Assembly: GCF_031759225.1 (NCBI RefSeq)
Contig: NZ_CP134494.1
Span: forward strand, 746,001 to 810,000
Direction: 5' to 3'
Source: Mesobacillus jeotgali
GTDB lineage: Bacteria > Bacillota > Bacilli > Bacillales > Cytobacillaceae
Length of the DNA: 64,000 bases
Made by a program: the position numbers and the translations under genes. Positions 42,603 through 50,834 of this stretch are shown here, in pieces. Position 1 is the stretch's first letter. Each line of letters opens with the position of its first letter. The notes beneath the pieces were generated by a model. The model ran no database searches and was not told where the DNA came from. It worked only from the letters and a program-made list of their open reading frames with translations.

Positions 42603-43934
42603 ATGAATACTTTTTTAAAAGGGATGTCAATCCTCGTGGTTGCTACTTTTCTTGGAGAGGTGGTGGAGTTCCTCGTCAATATGATTCTGGCAAGGGAGCT
42701 CGGGGAAAGCGGGATGGGGCATTACATGACGATATTGCCGACCATTTTCCTGATCATGATGCTTGCGAGCTTTGAGCTGCCGGTGTCGATTTCCAAGATG
42801 ATCGCAGAGAAGGATGAGTCGTACCATCGGAGCATGATCAGCCATGCCATCAGGCTGGCGGTGGTATTCACTACGGTTTTACTGATTGCTGCAGCCATTG
42901 TGCTTCCAATCATTCCGGTTTTCAAAGATTATCACCCTTTGCTCAAATGGGTCGTGCTGTCGCTTATTCCGGTGATGACAATCACCGCGATCGCCAGGGG
43001 ATTTTTCATGGGAAAACAGGATATGGGGAAAATCGCGATATCCCATTTCGTGAGAAGAGCTGTCCAGCTCATACTGCTTTCAGCTCTTTTTCAGTTTTTT
43101 GAGTTTGGAAGCGAAACGGCTCTCCTTGTTGCTTTCTGTACACTGGCAGGCAGTGAACTCGTCGTCTTCCTATATCTATTACACTACTTCATTATGTCCT
43201 ATCAGAGCATCAAACGTGTTCCGGGTAAGCATATAAGCGGGCGAGAGGTAAGGAAGAGTCTGGTGGAAGTCTCCGTGCCGACGACCGGATTGAGGATCTT
43301 TCATTCGCTGACGCATGCCGTCCAGCCATTTTTGATAAAATTCGCGATTGTCAGTGCAGGGTTATCTTCTGAGATGGCGACAGAACAATTCGGAATGATG
43401 GCGGGAATCGCGATGACGATTGGATTCTTCCCGGCATTCATTGCTCATTCGTTCCTGATCATCCTGATACCGACTGTATCAAAGGCCTATGCGGATAAAG
43501 AGTTTTTCAAGCTGCAAAAATTGCTGCAGCAGGTGATGCTTTTGACATTGCTTTATGGATTGCCTGCGGTTACTGCCTTTTACTTTTTGGCCGAGCCATT
43601 GACGATGACCTTTTTCCATTCAAAACAAGCGGCGGTCTTTTTGCAGCTGCTGGCGCCATATTTCCTATTCCATTACTTCACCATCCCGATGCAGGCCTAT
43701 TTAATCGGCCTCGGATTGGTGAAAGACGCCTTTATCCATTCTGTCTATGCAACGGTTGTCACCTTTTCCTTGATCTACCTCGTCGGTTCACGGCCGGAAT
43801 GGGGGATGGAAGGAGTCATCGTCGGCATGAATACTGGCAGCATGGTGATCCTGCTGCTTCATTACCTGACGATTTGCAAGAAAATCGGCATCACCTGGAT
43901 AGCTAAGAGCACAATCAAAGATTCGCGATACTAA
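42603..43934 (+). CDS. SpoVB/MurJ-like polysaccharide or lipid flippase
   Basis: MOP-superfamily exporter of about 443 residues with 12-14 helices, starting MNTFLKGMSILVVATFLGE. It resembles the polysaccharide biosynthesis/SpoVB group that moves lipid-linked sugars across the membrane. No biosynthesis genes are adjacent, so the substrate is unknown; peptidoglycan precursor transport is possible. ATG 42603 is chosen because TGGGAGAGAAG precedes it. Confidence 0.82.
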   Translation: MNTFLKGMSILVVATFLGEVVEFLVNMILARELGESGMGHYMTILPTIFLIMMLASFELPVSISKMIAEKDESYHRSMISHAIRLAVVFTTVLLIAAAIVLPIIPVFKDYHPLLKWVVLSLIPVMTITAIARGFFMGKQDMGKIAISHFVRRAVQLILLSALFQFFEFGSETALLVAFCTLAGSELVVFLYLLHYFIMSYQSIKRVPGKHISGREVRKSLVEVSVPTTGLRIFHSLTHAVQPFLIKFAIVSAGLSSEMATEQFGMMAGIAMTIGFFPAFIAHSFLIILIPTVSKAYADKEFFKLQKLLQQVMLLTLLYGLPAVTAFYFLAEPLTMTFFHSKQAAVFLQLLAPYFLFHYFTIPMQAYLIGLGLVKDAFIHSVYATVVTFSLIYLVGSRPEWGMEGVIVGMNTGSMVILLLHYLTICKKIGITWIAKSTIKDSRY

Positions 43935-43995
43935 GAGGAAAACAAGGACTTTTGCAGAATTAAATAAACAGATAATATTTTTCAGGAGTGATGGT

Positions 43996-44433
43996 GTGGA
44001 AAAAGTTTTGCGCGGGCACCATCTCCTCTGCGTGCATGGTTTCAGGGGGATGGGCTATAGTCCGGAGTTTGTGAAGAAGATGGAAAGTATCGTAAAGGAT
44101 ATTCGTGACCCTGAGCAGGACTTTTACATAAAAGTGGTTGCTGCGTTCGATGATGCATGCATGTCCTGTCCGCATAGGGGTCTTGAAATTTGTGAGGCGA
44201 GTGAGGGTTCGAATGAACATGTACTGACGATGGATGGGAATGTCATTCGTCATCTGGGGCTTGTGCCGGGAGAACGATATTTGAAATCCCAGCTGGTCAA
44301 GTGGACTGCCGAAAAGGTCGAGCCTGATGACCTTGATGTTCTTTGTAAAAACTGCTCATGGCTGTCATACGGAGTGTGCAAGGAAGGAATATCGGAACTT
44401 CGCGTTCAAAACAAATGCCTGACTCGTGGTTGA
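43996..44433 (+). CDS. DUF1284 protein, possible iron-sulfur binding
   Basis: 145 residues with a conserved start LRGHHLLCVHGFRGMGYS and two cysteine clusters (DDACMSCPHR with GLEICEA, and VLCKNCSWLSYGVCKEG) that could hold a metal or Fe-S centre. This matches the DUF1284 family, whose role is unknown. GTG 43996 follows CAGGAGTGATG. Its last bases form half of the terminator shared with the next gene. Confidence 0.82.
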   Translation: MEKVLRGHHLLCVHGFRGMGYSPEFVKKMESIVKDIRDPEQDFYIKVVAAFDDACMSCPHRGLEICEASEGSNEHVLTMDGNVIRHLGLVPGERYLKSQLVKWTAEKVEPDDLDVLCKNCSWLSYGVCKEGISELRVQNKCLTRG

Positions 44434-44458
44434 TAAAAACAACCAGTCAGGCATTTTT
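44413..44458. terminator. Two-way terminator made from both gene ends
   Basis: AAATGCCTGACT (44413-44424) pairs with AGTCAGGCATTT (44445-44456), with GGTTG/CAACC inside. The stem lies partly within the last codons of DUF1284 and of the convergent RCK gene. Confidence 0.8.
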
Positions 44459-45106
44459 GAATTTCTCTTCAATCTGTGGATTATTGCCGTATACGACAAG
44501 TTTATCACCGGGCTCTATTTTTGTTTCATATGCTTTGTTGCGGATATTGATTTCGCCTCTTTTAATGAATAAAAGAATGATATCATCCTCTTTTTTCACA
44601 ATGTGCTCGAATGTCTTATCGGTAAACTGTGAATCTTTATTTATCGTGATTTCCCTGACTTCATCTTCTTCGTCCATAAGAAGGACATCGCTGATTGGCA
44701 GATCTGCCAGATCATAGTTTTCTTTTAACTCACTTTTCATTTTCCCGGACATCAAGTGTTGAACCGTCGGCGCTCTTAATATTAGCAATAGAACCAATGA
44801 TCCACCGGCAACGTAGGCGATTTCCATTGTATAAAAATTATCCTCCAGCAGTTTGCTGATGGCTGAAATGATCACCGCAAGCGAGAAGGCTCCAAACAGA
44901 ATCAAAAATGCACCCAGTCTCCTCCTGACAGGATGGTCAATGATCAATTCGGATTCTCCAGTGGTGAAGCCTGTCCCTGTTAGCATGGAAATGACCTGGA
45001 ACCGGGCGATTTTCCGCTCAAGACCAGTTGCAACAAATATAGATGTGTTAATCTCAATCACGGTAAAAACGATGAACAGATAGATGAAAACAAATAGAAT
45101 ACCCAT
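44447..45106 (-). CDS. Membrane protein with C-terminal RCK (TrkA-C) domain
   Basis: 219 residues, two to three membrane helices (about 1-20, 60-80 and 90-110) and a C-terminal RCK_C-like domain (EVREITINKDSQFTDKTF to EPGDKLVVYGN). RCK_C domains often bind ions or cyclic di-AMP and gate cation transporters. No full transporter part is present, so this may be a regulator or a minimal channel-like protein. ATG is at 45106. Confidence 0.75.
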   Translation of the reverse strand: MGILFVFIYLFIVFTVIEINTSIFVATGLERKIARFQVISMLTGTGFTTGESELIIDHPVRRRLGAFLILFGAFSLAVIISAISKLLEDNFYTMEIAYVAGGSLVLLLILRAPTVQHLMSGKMKSELKENYDLADLPISDVLLMDEEDEVREITINKDSQFTDKTFEHIVKKEDDIILLFIKRGEINIRNKAYETKIEPGDKLVVYGNNPQIEEKFKNA

Positions 45107-45165
45107 AACCTCCAGCCCCCTCGCAGTATCTAGTATTGATCGACGAGGTGTGAATTAAACAAAAA

Positions 45166-45194
45166 TAGACCGGGGATTGTTTCCCCGGACCTTT
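45166..45194 (-). terminator. Terminator after the 87-residue gene
   Basis: On the minus strand GGTCCGGGGAAACAATCCCC closes with GG, a strong G/C stem (45170-45188), followed by TATTTTTG. Confidence 0.75.
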
Positions 45195-45458
45195 TTATCG
45201 TTGTTCTTGTAAGTTCTCGTTGTAGTAGTTGACTCCGTACATTGCGCCTTCGCTGACCATTTTATTGTCCTCAACATCCAGTGGGTCAGGATTGCCAGCT
45301 TTTTGCACCGGAATCACATCTGGCTTGGATGGCATGACTTTTTCTTTCACCTGAGAAGCCATCTCAGTAAGTTTCGCTTTATTTTCTGGTTTCATTGCCA
45401 TCCATAGTGCCGCTGCTCCGACACCCAGCATGACAGCATTTTTTGCTTTTGCTTGCAT
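45195..45458 (-). CDS. Hypothetical protein, 87 residues
   Basis: Starts with a short hydrophobic helix (residues ~7-22, AVMLGVGAAALWMAM) and continues hydrophilic with Pro-rich (PSKPDVIPVQKAGNPDP) and acidic parts. It resembles small YtxH-type membrane-associated stress proteins in layout only; I do not recognise a family. Strong ribosome site TGGAGGG before ATG 45458. Confidence 0.7.
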   Translation of the reverse strand: MQAKAKNAVMLGVGAAALWMAMKPENKAKLTEMASQVKEKVMPSKPDVIPVQKAGNPDPLDVEDNKMVSEGAMYGVNYYNENLQEQR

Positions 45459-45638
45459 ATTGATCCCTCCAATTTAGTTTTTTCTATGCTTTTGTCTATA
45501 TTCCTATTTACCCGCTCAATAAAATTCAGAAACATTTTTAAAATGGAAAGTCTGCCAGGTATTACAACGAGTCGTTTCAAGCGGGATGATATAGGGAAGA
45601 GTAGTAGTTGATAAAACAAATGAAAGGGTCTGAGACCA

Positions 45639-46577
45639 TTGAAACATACATTTAATGACCATAAGTGGATGTGGCATGAGTTTGAAAGAGGAGACGATAA
45701 GAAGATAAGAGAGCTAATCTCGAATGATTTTTCCTGTGAAGAGTGGCTTGAAAATATTAAGGACCGAGAAGCCAATCTTCTTGAACTTAACACAGAAACT
45801 AGGGGAGAGGAGTACATTTGGGGATCTCTTATCTATCAGCAGGATATTGAGGATAAGTCTGAGAAGAATATCTTTCATTTTTATATTGGCAAGGAGCTCT
45901 TTATAACCGTTGATTTTGATTTTTCAATTCTTGATGTCAGTCCGGTTGGAGTTCACAAACAAATGAATCAGGCTGAGAATGCAGTTGAAGGCTTTTTCAT
46001 TCTTCTGGGAAACCTGTTATCCAGCTATTTGCATAAGATTGATGCCTATGAAGAAAGACTTCATGATTTACTATGGGAAATGAAGGAGCAGAATAACCTT
46101 CAGATTTTGGAGCGAATCTATGAAAACCGACATGAGCTTCTGGTATGGAAAAACCTGGTCATTCCGATTGTGGAATTGAAATACGTTGCTGAAGAAGCGT
46201 ATGGAAAAGAGATTCATAAGAAGACCGAATTCAACCGGGTGGAAACCCGAGTGCAGCGGGTTCGGATGCTGCTTGATGAATACCAGCAGGCAATCGATAC
46301 AATGATCAACCTTGAAGAAGTTGTCTCGACACATCGTGGAAACGAAATCATGAAAACCCTGACCGTCATGACAATCCTGTTTACGCCAGTGACCGCCTGG
46401 GGCGCGATATGGGGAATGAACTTCAAATTCATGCCGGAACTGGAATGGAAATTTGGCTATTTATTTGCGGGACTATTGATATTCGCTTCAACAGCTGCAC
46501 TCTATTATTATGTGAAGATGAAGGGATGGATGGGAGACATCCTGAAGGTGAAAAAGAAAAACAGATTCTTTGGATGA
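45639..46577 (+). CDS. CorA-type magnesium transporter
   Basis: 312 residues: large cytoplasmic N-terminal alpha/beta and coiled-coil domain (to ~250), then two C-terminal helices. The GMN signature is present in IWGMNFKFMPELEW, including the MPEL loop. It forms a pentameric Mg2+ (or Co2+/Ni2+) channel in this family. TTG 45639 is the likely start with AAAGGG upstream, although its spacing is slightly long; ATG 45669 is an alternative. Confidence 0.85.
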   Translation: MKHTFNDHKWMWHEFERGDDKKIRELISNDFSCEEWLENIKDREANLLELNTETRGEEYIWGSLIYQQDIEDKSEKNIFHFYIGKELFITVDFDFSILDVSPVGVHKQMNQAENAVEGFFILLGNLLSSYLHKIDAYEERLHDLLWEMKEQNNLQILERIYENRHELLVWKNLVIPIVELKYVAEEAYGKEIHKKTEFNRVETRVQRVRMLLDEYQQAIDTMINLEEVVSTHRGNEIMKTLTVMTILFTPVTAWGAIWGMNFKFMPELEWKFGYLFAGLLIFASTAALYYYVKMKGWMGDILKVKKKNRFFG

Positions 46578-46617
46578 AGTTCGTTGGAAACGAGTTTCCC
46601 GGCTTTCAGAATACGAA

Positions 46618-46647
46618 AAAAATCGCCCAGGGAAAGGGCGATTTTGT
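46618..46647. terminator. Two-way terminator of corA and the DUF3243 gene
   Basis: AATCGCCC (46621-46628) and GGGCGATT (46636-46643), with A-run before and T-run after. Confidence 0.85.
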
Positions 46648-46979
46648 TATTCAGCCAGTTTCACAAGCATATGTGCAAGTGCGTGCTGTTGTTCTTTTGT
46701 GCCAACTTTCCACAGCTCCTGCAGCAGCTGTTCCTCTTTGTTTCGCGGTGTGACGTTTTCCGCAAGGTAATCTGCAACCTTTTCCGCCGTTTTCGCAAGC
46801 TGCTCTTCATTCAAGCCAGCTGTTTTACCAAGCTTGATGCGTTTACTAAGATAATTCCTGAACTCATTGAAATCACCAAGGATCTCATCCGCCTGCTGCG
46901 TGTCCATGCGATCAAGCGTTTCATCCACCTTGCTAGTATCCACTTCGCCATCTTTATGAATCATATGATCTTTTTCCAT
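46647..46979 (-). CDS. DUF3243 protein
   Basis: 110-residue soluble helical protein, acidic, with the DUF3243 pattern (EILGDFNEFRNYLSKRIKLG and LNEEQLAKTAEKVADYLAENV). Common in Bacillaceae; function unknown. ATG is at 46979 with a perfect AAGGAGG. It is a single gene. Confidence 0.82.
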   Translation of the reverse strand: MEKDHMIHKDGEVDTSKVDETLDRMDTQQADEILGDFNEFRNYLSKRIKLGKTAGLNEEQLAKTAEKVADYLAENVTPRNKEEQLLQELWKVGTKEQQHALAHMLVKLAE

Positions 46980-47112
46980 GTAAAAAAACCTCCTTGTGAA
47001 AGATAGTTATTCAATACCCTGAAGCTGGAATCTAGTAAACCTTGCGTGGCACATTCACAGGATTCTGTGTAGAAATCTTGTGAACTTTGATACCGTGGCA
47101 TTAATCTTGATA

Positions 47113-47158
47113 GACGCAAAAAAGGTGCGGGCCACTAGGCCTGCACCTTTTTTGCGTC
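47113..47158. terminator. Very strong two-way terminator
   Basis: A 21-base arm starting GACGCAAAAAAGGTGC (47113) pairs with its complement ending GCACCTTTTTTGCGTC (47158), loop ACTA, one mismatch. It terminates the minus-strand small-ORF region and blocks read-through from the other side. Confidence 0.85.
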
Positions 47159-47227
47159 CGACATACGGACGATGGGAGGAGTAATTCTGTTGTTGCTATT
47201 CAATTTGCGCTCTGGGGTAAATCGATA

Positions 47228-47332
47228 TTAAATGTATCGATTTAAGACCAGCGTGCCTTGAGACAGCAGCGCGAATCTTCCTCCGCTTGCATAGCCAATG
47301 ACGTATTCCGAAGTCGCCGTGAAGTCTTTCAA
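47228..47332 (-). CDS. 34-residue conserved small protein, copy 1
   Basis: Starts at TTG 47332 (minus) after AAGGAAGGGA and ends at TAA 47228. The core is FTATSEYVIGYA then GGRFALLSQGTLVLNR. Copy 2, 208 bp away, has nearly the same core. Within that core every nucleotide difference between the copies is synonymous except at four positions outside the invariant residues, which indicates real coding. No membrane helix. I do not recognise the family. An AATCGATA/TATCGATT inverted repeat straddles the stop codon. Confidence 0.6.
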   Translation of the reverse strand: MKDFTATSEYVIGYASGGRFALLSQGTLVLNRYI

Positions 47333-47435
47333 CTTAACCAGTCCCTTCCTTACTAGTATTGGCCTTGCTAAATCCTGCGGACTAACTTAGAGGAGTGTTC
47401 TGCTCGAGCTATTCAAAAAATGCGGTCAATCGATA

Positions 47436-47540
47436 TTAAGTCCATCGATTCAAGACCAGCGTCCCTTGAGATAGCAACGCAAATCTTCCTCCATGTGCTA
47501 AGCCAATGACATTTTCTGAAGTCGCCGTAAAGTTTTGCAC
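47436..47540 (-). CDS. 34-residue conserved small protein, copy 2
   Basis: GTG 47540 (minus) after AGAAGGGA, ending at TAA 47436. It shares FTATSE, VIG and GGRFALLSQGTLVLNR with copy 1, and the flanking words GCAAGGCCAATAC and AAGGGACTGGTTAA are also shared. An in-frame stop just before KGLVK shows the protein cannot extend upstream. It follows mscL on the same strand and may be read from the mscL promoter. The stop codon again overlaps an AATCGAT/ATCGATT hairpin. Confidence 0.6.
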   Translation of the reverse strand: MQNFTATSENVIGLAHGGRFALLSQGTLVLNRWT

Positions 47541-47658
47541 TTTAACCAGTCCCTTCTAGGTTTTGTATTGGCCTTGCACTATACATATACCCGCGAGAAA
47601 TCATAGAAAACTTAATAAACTTATTAAAAAGTTGGCATTTCATCCAATTCCAGGAAAA

Positions 47659-48027
47659 CTAGATTTGTTTCTGTTCCTTTAGAAGATCACGAATTTCTTT
47701 TAAAAGCTCTTCTTTCACATCAGGTGTAGGAGCTGCAGGCTTTGCCTCTTCTTTTTTTCGGTAGCGGCTGATGATTCTGATGAAAATGAAGATGGCGAAG
47801 GCTGTGATGAAAAAGTCTACAATAGACTGGACGAATGCGCCGTATTTTATCGTTTTGTAAGTAAGTGTTGAGAAATCCTCTCCAAATGAAAGCACACCCA
47901 CAATTGGCATGATAATGTCATCAACCAGTGAGGAAACAATTTTTCCAAAAGCAGCACCGATGATGACCCCGACAGCGAGATCCAGCACATTTCCTTTAAA
48001 GGCGAATTTCTTGAACTCATTCCACAT
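47659..48027 (-). CDS. mscL: Large-conductance mechanosensitive channel
   Basis: 122 residues with the MscL N-terminus [28 protein letters not shown], two membrane helices (about 14-44 and 66-92) and a C-terminal helical bundle ([16 protein letters not shown]). Opens under membrane tension to release solutes on osmotic downshock. ATG 48027 has AGGGGG. The length is slightly short but normal for Bacillus. Confidence 0.96.
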   Translation of the reverse strand: MWNEFKKFAFKGNVLDLAVGVIIGAAFGKIVSSLVDDIIMPIVGVLSFGEDFSTLTYKTIKYGAFVQSIVDFFITAFAIFIFIRIISRYRKKEEAKPAAPTPDVKEELLKEIRDLLKEQKQI

Positions 48028-48079
48028 TTACTATGTACCCCCTAAAATGATATCCCTTATATTTTACGAGATTGTCAGG

Positions 48080-48122
48080 GAAAAAGCAATAGGGCCTGAT
48101 ACCAAGGTGGTGACAGGCCCAA
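48080..48122 (-). terminator. Terminator of the GAF-LuxR gene
   Basis: GGGCCTG (48114-48120 on the minus strand) and CAGGCCC (complement of 48092-48098) with a 15-base loop, followed by a T-rich stretch on the minus strand. Confidence 0.6.
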
Positions 48123-48137
48123 AAAGTCTCTTTGATT

Positions 48138-49637
48138 TTACTGAATCAGCCTCATCTTCAACGCTTTGACCGCAGCGTCGGTCCTATTCTTCGCATCAAG
48201 TTTCTGGATGATGGCTGAAATATAGTCGCGGACGGTGTAGGAACTGAGATGCAGGGATTGGGCTGCTTCATTGATGGAAGCACCTTCGGCAATCAGTTTA
48301 AGCACTTCACGCTCACGGATGGTCAGGACGGCACGCTGGACACCGAAAAGCTGGACAGCATCCTCATAGTATTGGTTCAACAATTCACCGCCATATTGTC
48401 CGAACTTGATAAGCGCTGTCAGAGTTTGATTGTCGACGGTAAATGATGTGTTTTCTCCGCGGTCAAGCAATGCCAGGCCAATCAGTTTATTTTCAGCCGG
48501 CACATAGATTGGGAGGACAACCAATGATTTCAGGCTGTAATCGCGCACGTATTTTCCCGGCAAGATATCCGCCGCATCTTCAATGAAAATGGGTTTGGAA
48601 TGACTGAAATGCTTTAAGTATTTTGTAAGCAGCGGAAATTCAGCGATGCTCTCCTTTATATGCTGCACAGAGCCTGTATGGACATTATGGGCATGGACGC
48701 CGACCCCGCTATGCTCACCAGGAGAATAGATGAAGAGAGCACAGCGTGAAAAGGGCAGATAATCAACCAGGCCCTGGGTAATCATTTTAACAGCATCCGA
48801 GGCACTTCGAGATTGGATCAGCACCTGCTGGAAAAGAAGGGTGGCATCCTTCCACTCAAGCTCGCTTTCCAGGTGGTTCAGCTTCATCTGTTTCAGATAC
48901 ATTTTTCGAAGCGTCTCTTTTTGCTCATCTGTCACGGTCTCCGCTTTATCCTTCACACAAATTAACAATGTTTCAGTCAGACAGGGAATCGTGACGATTT
49001 GAGGCTGGTCCTGACCGGGTGACAACAATCTCGAAAGCGCAGTGGCCAGGTCTGCTGGCTGCTGCGCTTGCAGGCCCTCGCACATGGTGACCAGCTGTTC
49101 GTTAACGGAAATACCATCAGCACAGACGACTTTGTTTACTTTGTGCTGTGTTTTATCATTGCGGATGACAGCAAGCCAATTACTTGGTACAGCTCGAAGG
49201 TTCAACATCGTCTTCAGCCATTTGTCATCCTTGTATTCCGGCTGCTGCGTCCGCAGGACCTTGTCGAGGATTCTCGTAAAAAAGACCTGTACCGCCTGGT
49301 GCTCGAGGAATCCGGCATTCCTTCTCTTTAAGACTTTATGGAATAAGTTTTCTACTGCACTGATCAGAAAGATAGCATCGAAATCATCAACGAATTCGGG
49401 ATGGCGTTTCTGCCACTTAAGGACTAATAATTGAATGAAATCATTTGTAGAGTCAAATGTGGTCCGTGAAAGGTTATTGAAACCATAAACAATCATGTTT
49501 TCAAATTCAGAGACAAGATCGTTTTGCCAGGCTTTCATGTCTTTCTTTAAATGGAACCACTCTTTAAGAAACGGTTTCTCGCATTCTTTTAAAAGGAACA
49601 ATCCTCTAATGGCCAAATCCTCAATCTTATGTTCCAT
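48138..49637 (-). CDS. GAF-LuxR transcription regulator
   Basis: 499 residues. The first ~270 are mostly helical with no recognised domain; a GAF domain spans about 280-420 (LPFSRCALFIYSPGEHSGVG to GLALLDRGENTSFTVDNQTL); a C-terminal LuxR/NarL HTH follows ([29 protein letters not shown]). It probably senses a small ligand and controls the divergent three-gene cassette at 49.8-52.1 kb, with which it shares a 200-bp promoter region containing GTTAAC repeats. ATG is at 49637. Confidence 0.82.
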   Translation of the reverse strand: MEHKIEDLAIRGLFLLKECEKPFLKEWFHLKKDMKAWQNDLVSEFENMIVYGFNNLSRTTFDSTNDFIQLLVLKWQKRHPEFVDDFDAIFLISAVENLFHKVLKRRNAGFLEHQAVQVFFTRILDKVLRTQQPEYKDDKWLKTMLNLRAVPSNWLAVIRNDKTQHKVNKVVCADGISVNEQLVTMCEGLQAQQPADLATALSRLLSPGQDQPQIVTIPCLTETLLICVKDKAETVTDEQKETLRKMYLKQMKLNHLESELEWKDATLLFQQVLIQSRSASDAVKMITQGLVDYLPFSRCALFIYSPGEHSGVGVHAHNVHTGSVQHIKESIAEFPLLTKYLKHFSHSKPIFIEDAADILPGKYVRDYSLKSLVVLPIYVPAENKLIGLALLDRGENTSFTVDNQTLTALIKFGQYGGELLNQYYEDAVQLFGVQRAVLTIREREVLKLIAEGASINEAAQSLHLSSYTVRDYISAIIQKLDAKNRTDAAVKALKMRLIQ

Positions 49638-49700
49638 CAGACAACCTCACTCTCAGATTCTGGTAAAATACCATTCGCTTCGAAATTCTGATTTTTGTCC

Positions 49701-49748
49701 GTTAACGTTTTTAACCCGACATATAACGGGGTTAACACGTTGTTAACG
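49701..49748. promoter_or_regulatory. GTTAAC-repeat operator region between regulator and cassette
   Basis: The palindromic hexamer GTTAAC occurs at 49701, 49731 and 49742, and TTAACCC (49711-49717) mirrors GGGTTAA (49729-49735) around an 11-bp gap. Such clustering within 48 bp of a divergent promoter region is typical of a regulator binding site, here most likely for the LuxR protein. Confidence 0.55.
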
Positions 49749-49842
49749 ATTTTTTTCGGAGTTGTAGGCTTGATTTTTCGGGGATATGTTAATAAGGAAG
49801 AGTTAATTTTGAATTTTAAAAAAATTTACGGAGGTGGCTTTC

Positions 49843-50415
49843 TTGACCGGAGCTGTCGTAATGGAAAGCAAGACGAATAAAAAGGTTTTTTGGGGTGCAC
49901 TGGCAGCTGGACTTCTTGCGCTTGGGATTTTGCTAGTTTCATTCGGTGTTTCAGGTGTGGCATATGCGGTACCCATTGCCGGTGTAGGAGACTTTTATGT
50001 TGAATTCGATAAGCTTGAAGGAGAAGGCTACACATTCTACCCTAAGCTTGGTGAAACGAGCAGCTCAGACGCAACGCCACAGGGGACGAATATTATTGAA
50101 AAATTGACCATCGACAATCTGCAATTATACAAGGATTTTCAGGTAGGAGGGGAGTGGATCCGCGTCAAAATCCAGGCATCGAAACCTGTACAGATCTCCG
50201 GGCTGCAGCATGATGCCGGCTTGATTGAGGCGAACGCCAAGTTTCAAAACCTTGCGCTTGCAGAAAACAACAGCACGGACTGGACGAAGCAATTCCAGCA
50301 AACATCAAGCACCATTATCCTTGAAGATGCTAAATTGAAAACACATTACTTATTCCAAGAAACGATCAATATGGCTGGCATGAAATTGACGGTGGAAAAA
50401 ATCGATAAGAAATAA
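49843..50415 (+). CDS. DUF6230-like membrane-anchored or secreted protein
   Basis: 190 residues. One N-terminal hydrophobic helix (ALAAGLLALGILLVSFGVSG) with a possible signal-peptide cleavage at VAYAVP, then a ~150-residue beta-rich extracellular domain (FYVEFDKLEGEGYTFYP; KASKPVQISGLQHDA). It resembles DUF6230 of actinobacteria, which also sits beside DUF6114. The third gene of the cassette carries a related domain (KASGPVHIKGMQVDA). TTG 49843 has ACGGAGG at ideal distance; ATG 49861 is a possible alternative. Function unknown. Confidence 0.65.
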   Translation: MTGAVVMESKTNKKVFWGALAAGLLALGILLVSFGVSGVAYAVPIAGVGDFYVEFDKLEGEGYTFYPKLGETSSSDATPQGTNIIEKLTIDNLQLYKDFQVGGEWIRVKIQASKPVQISGLQHDAGLIEANAKFQNLALAENNSTDWTKQFQQTSSTIILEDAKLKTHYLFQETINMAGMKLTVEKIDKK

Positions 50416-50429
50416 TCGAGGTGACAAGC

Positions 50430-50822
50430 ATGGTTTTTAAAAAGTGGAGGCACACACGGCCTTTCTTTGGAGCGATTTTGAGCGTGTTAAGCGGATTGAT
50501 GATTTTATGGGTGCCGTTGAATCTTTATTTAAGCACCTTTCTTCCAGGATCGGTAGCCGTCATCGGCTTGCTGTTTGGCGGCCTGATCACGCTGATGGGA
50601 TTGATGTCCTTCTTTTTGCCGAGTGCCTCTAAAGCGCTGGGTATCATCGTTATCTTTTTATCCATTCTTTCGGTCATCGGCGCACTGGGCGGCTTCCTGT
50701 TTGGGACGATCTTCGGGATCATCGGCGGGGCCCTGCTGACAGCATGGCGAATGGTGCCTGCCGATGAGTCGGCAGGAGCACCAGTCTCAGATACCGCTGC
50801 GCAGCCAGCCAAAACGGGGTAA
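50430..50822 (+). CDS. DUF6114-like small membrane protein
   Basis: 130 residues with four membrane helices: FFGAILSVLSGLMILWVPL, then FLPGSVAVIGLLFGGLITLMG, a third around residues 68-85, and IIGGALLTAWRM near 105. The layout and the FFGAILSVLSGL opening resemble DUF6114. The C-terminal tail is short and Ala/Pro rich. ATG 50430 follows TCGAGGTGA, 14 bp after the first gene; GTG 50421 overlaps the ribosome site. It may form a membrane platform for the two secreted partners. Confidence 0.65.
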   Translation: MVFKKWRHTRPFFGAILSVLSGLMILWVPLNLYLSTFLPGSVAVIGLLFGGLITLMGLMSFFLPSASKALGIIVIFLSILSVIGALGGFLFGTIFGIIGGALLTAWRMVPADESAGAPVSDTAAQPAKTG

Positions 50823-50834
50823 AGGGGAGAAGAT

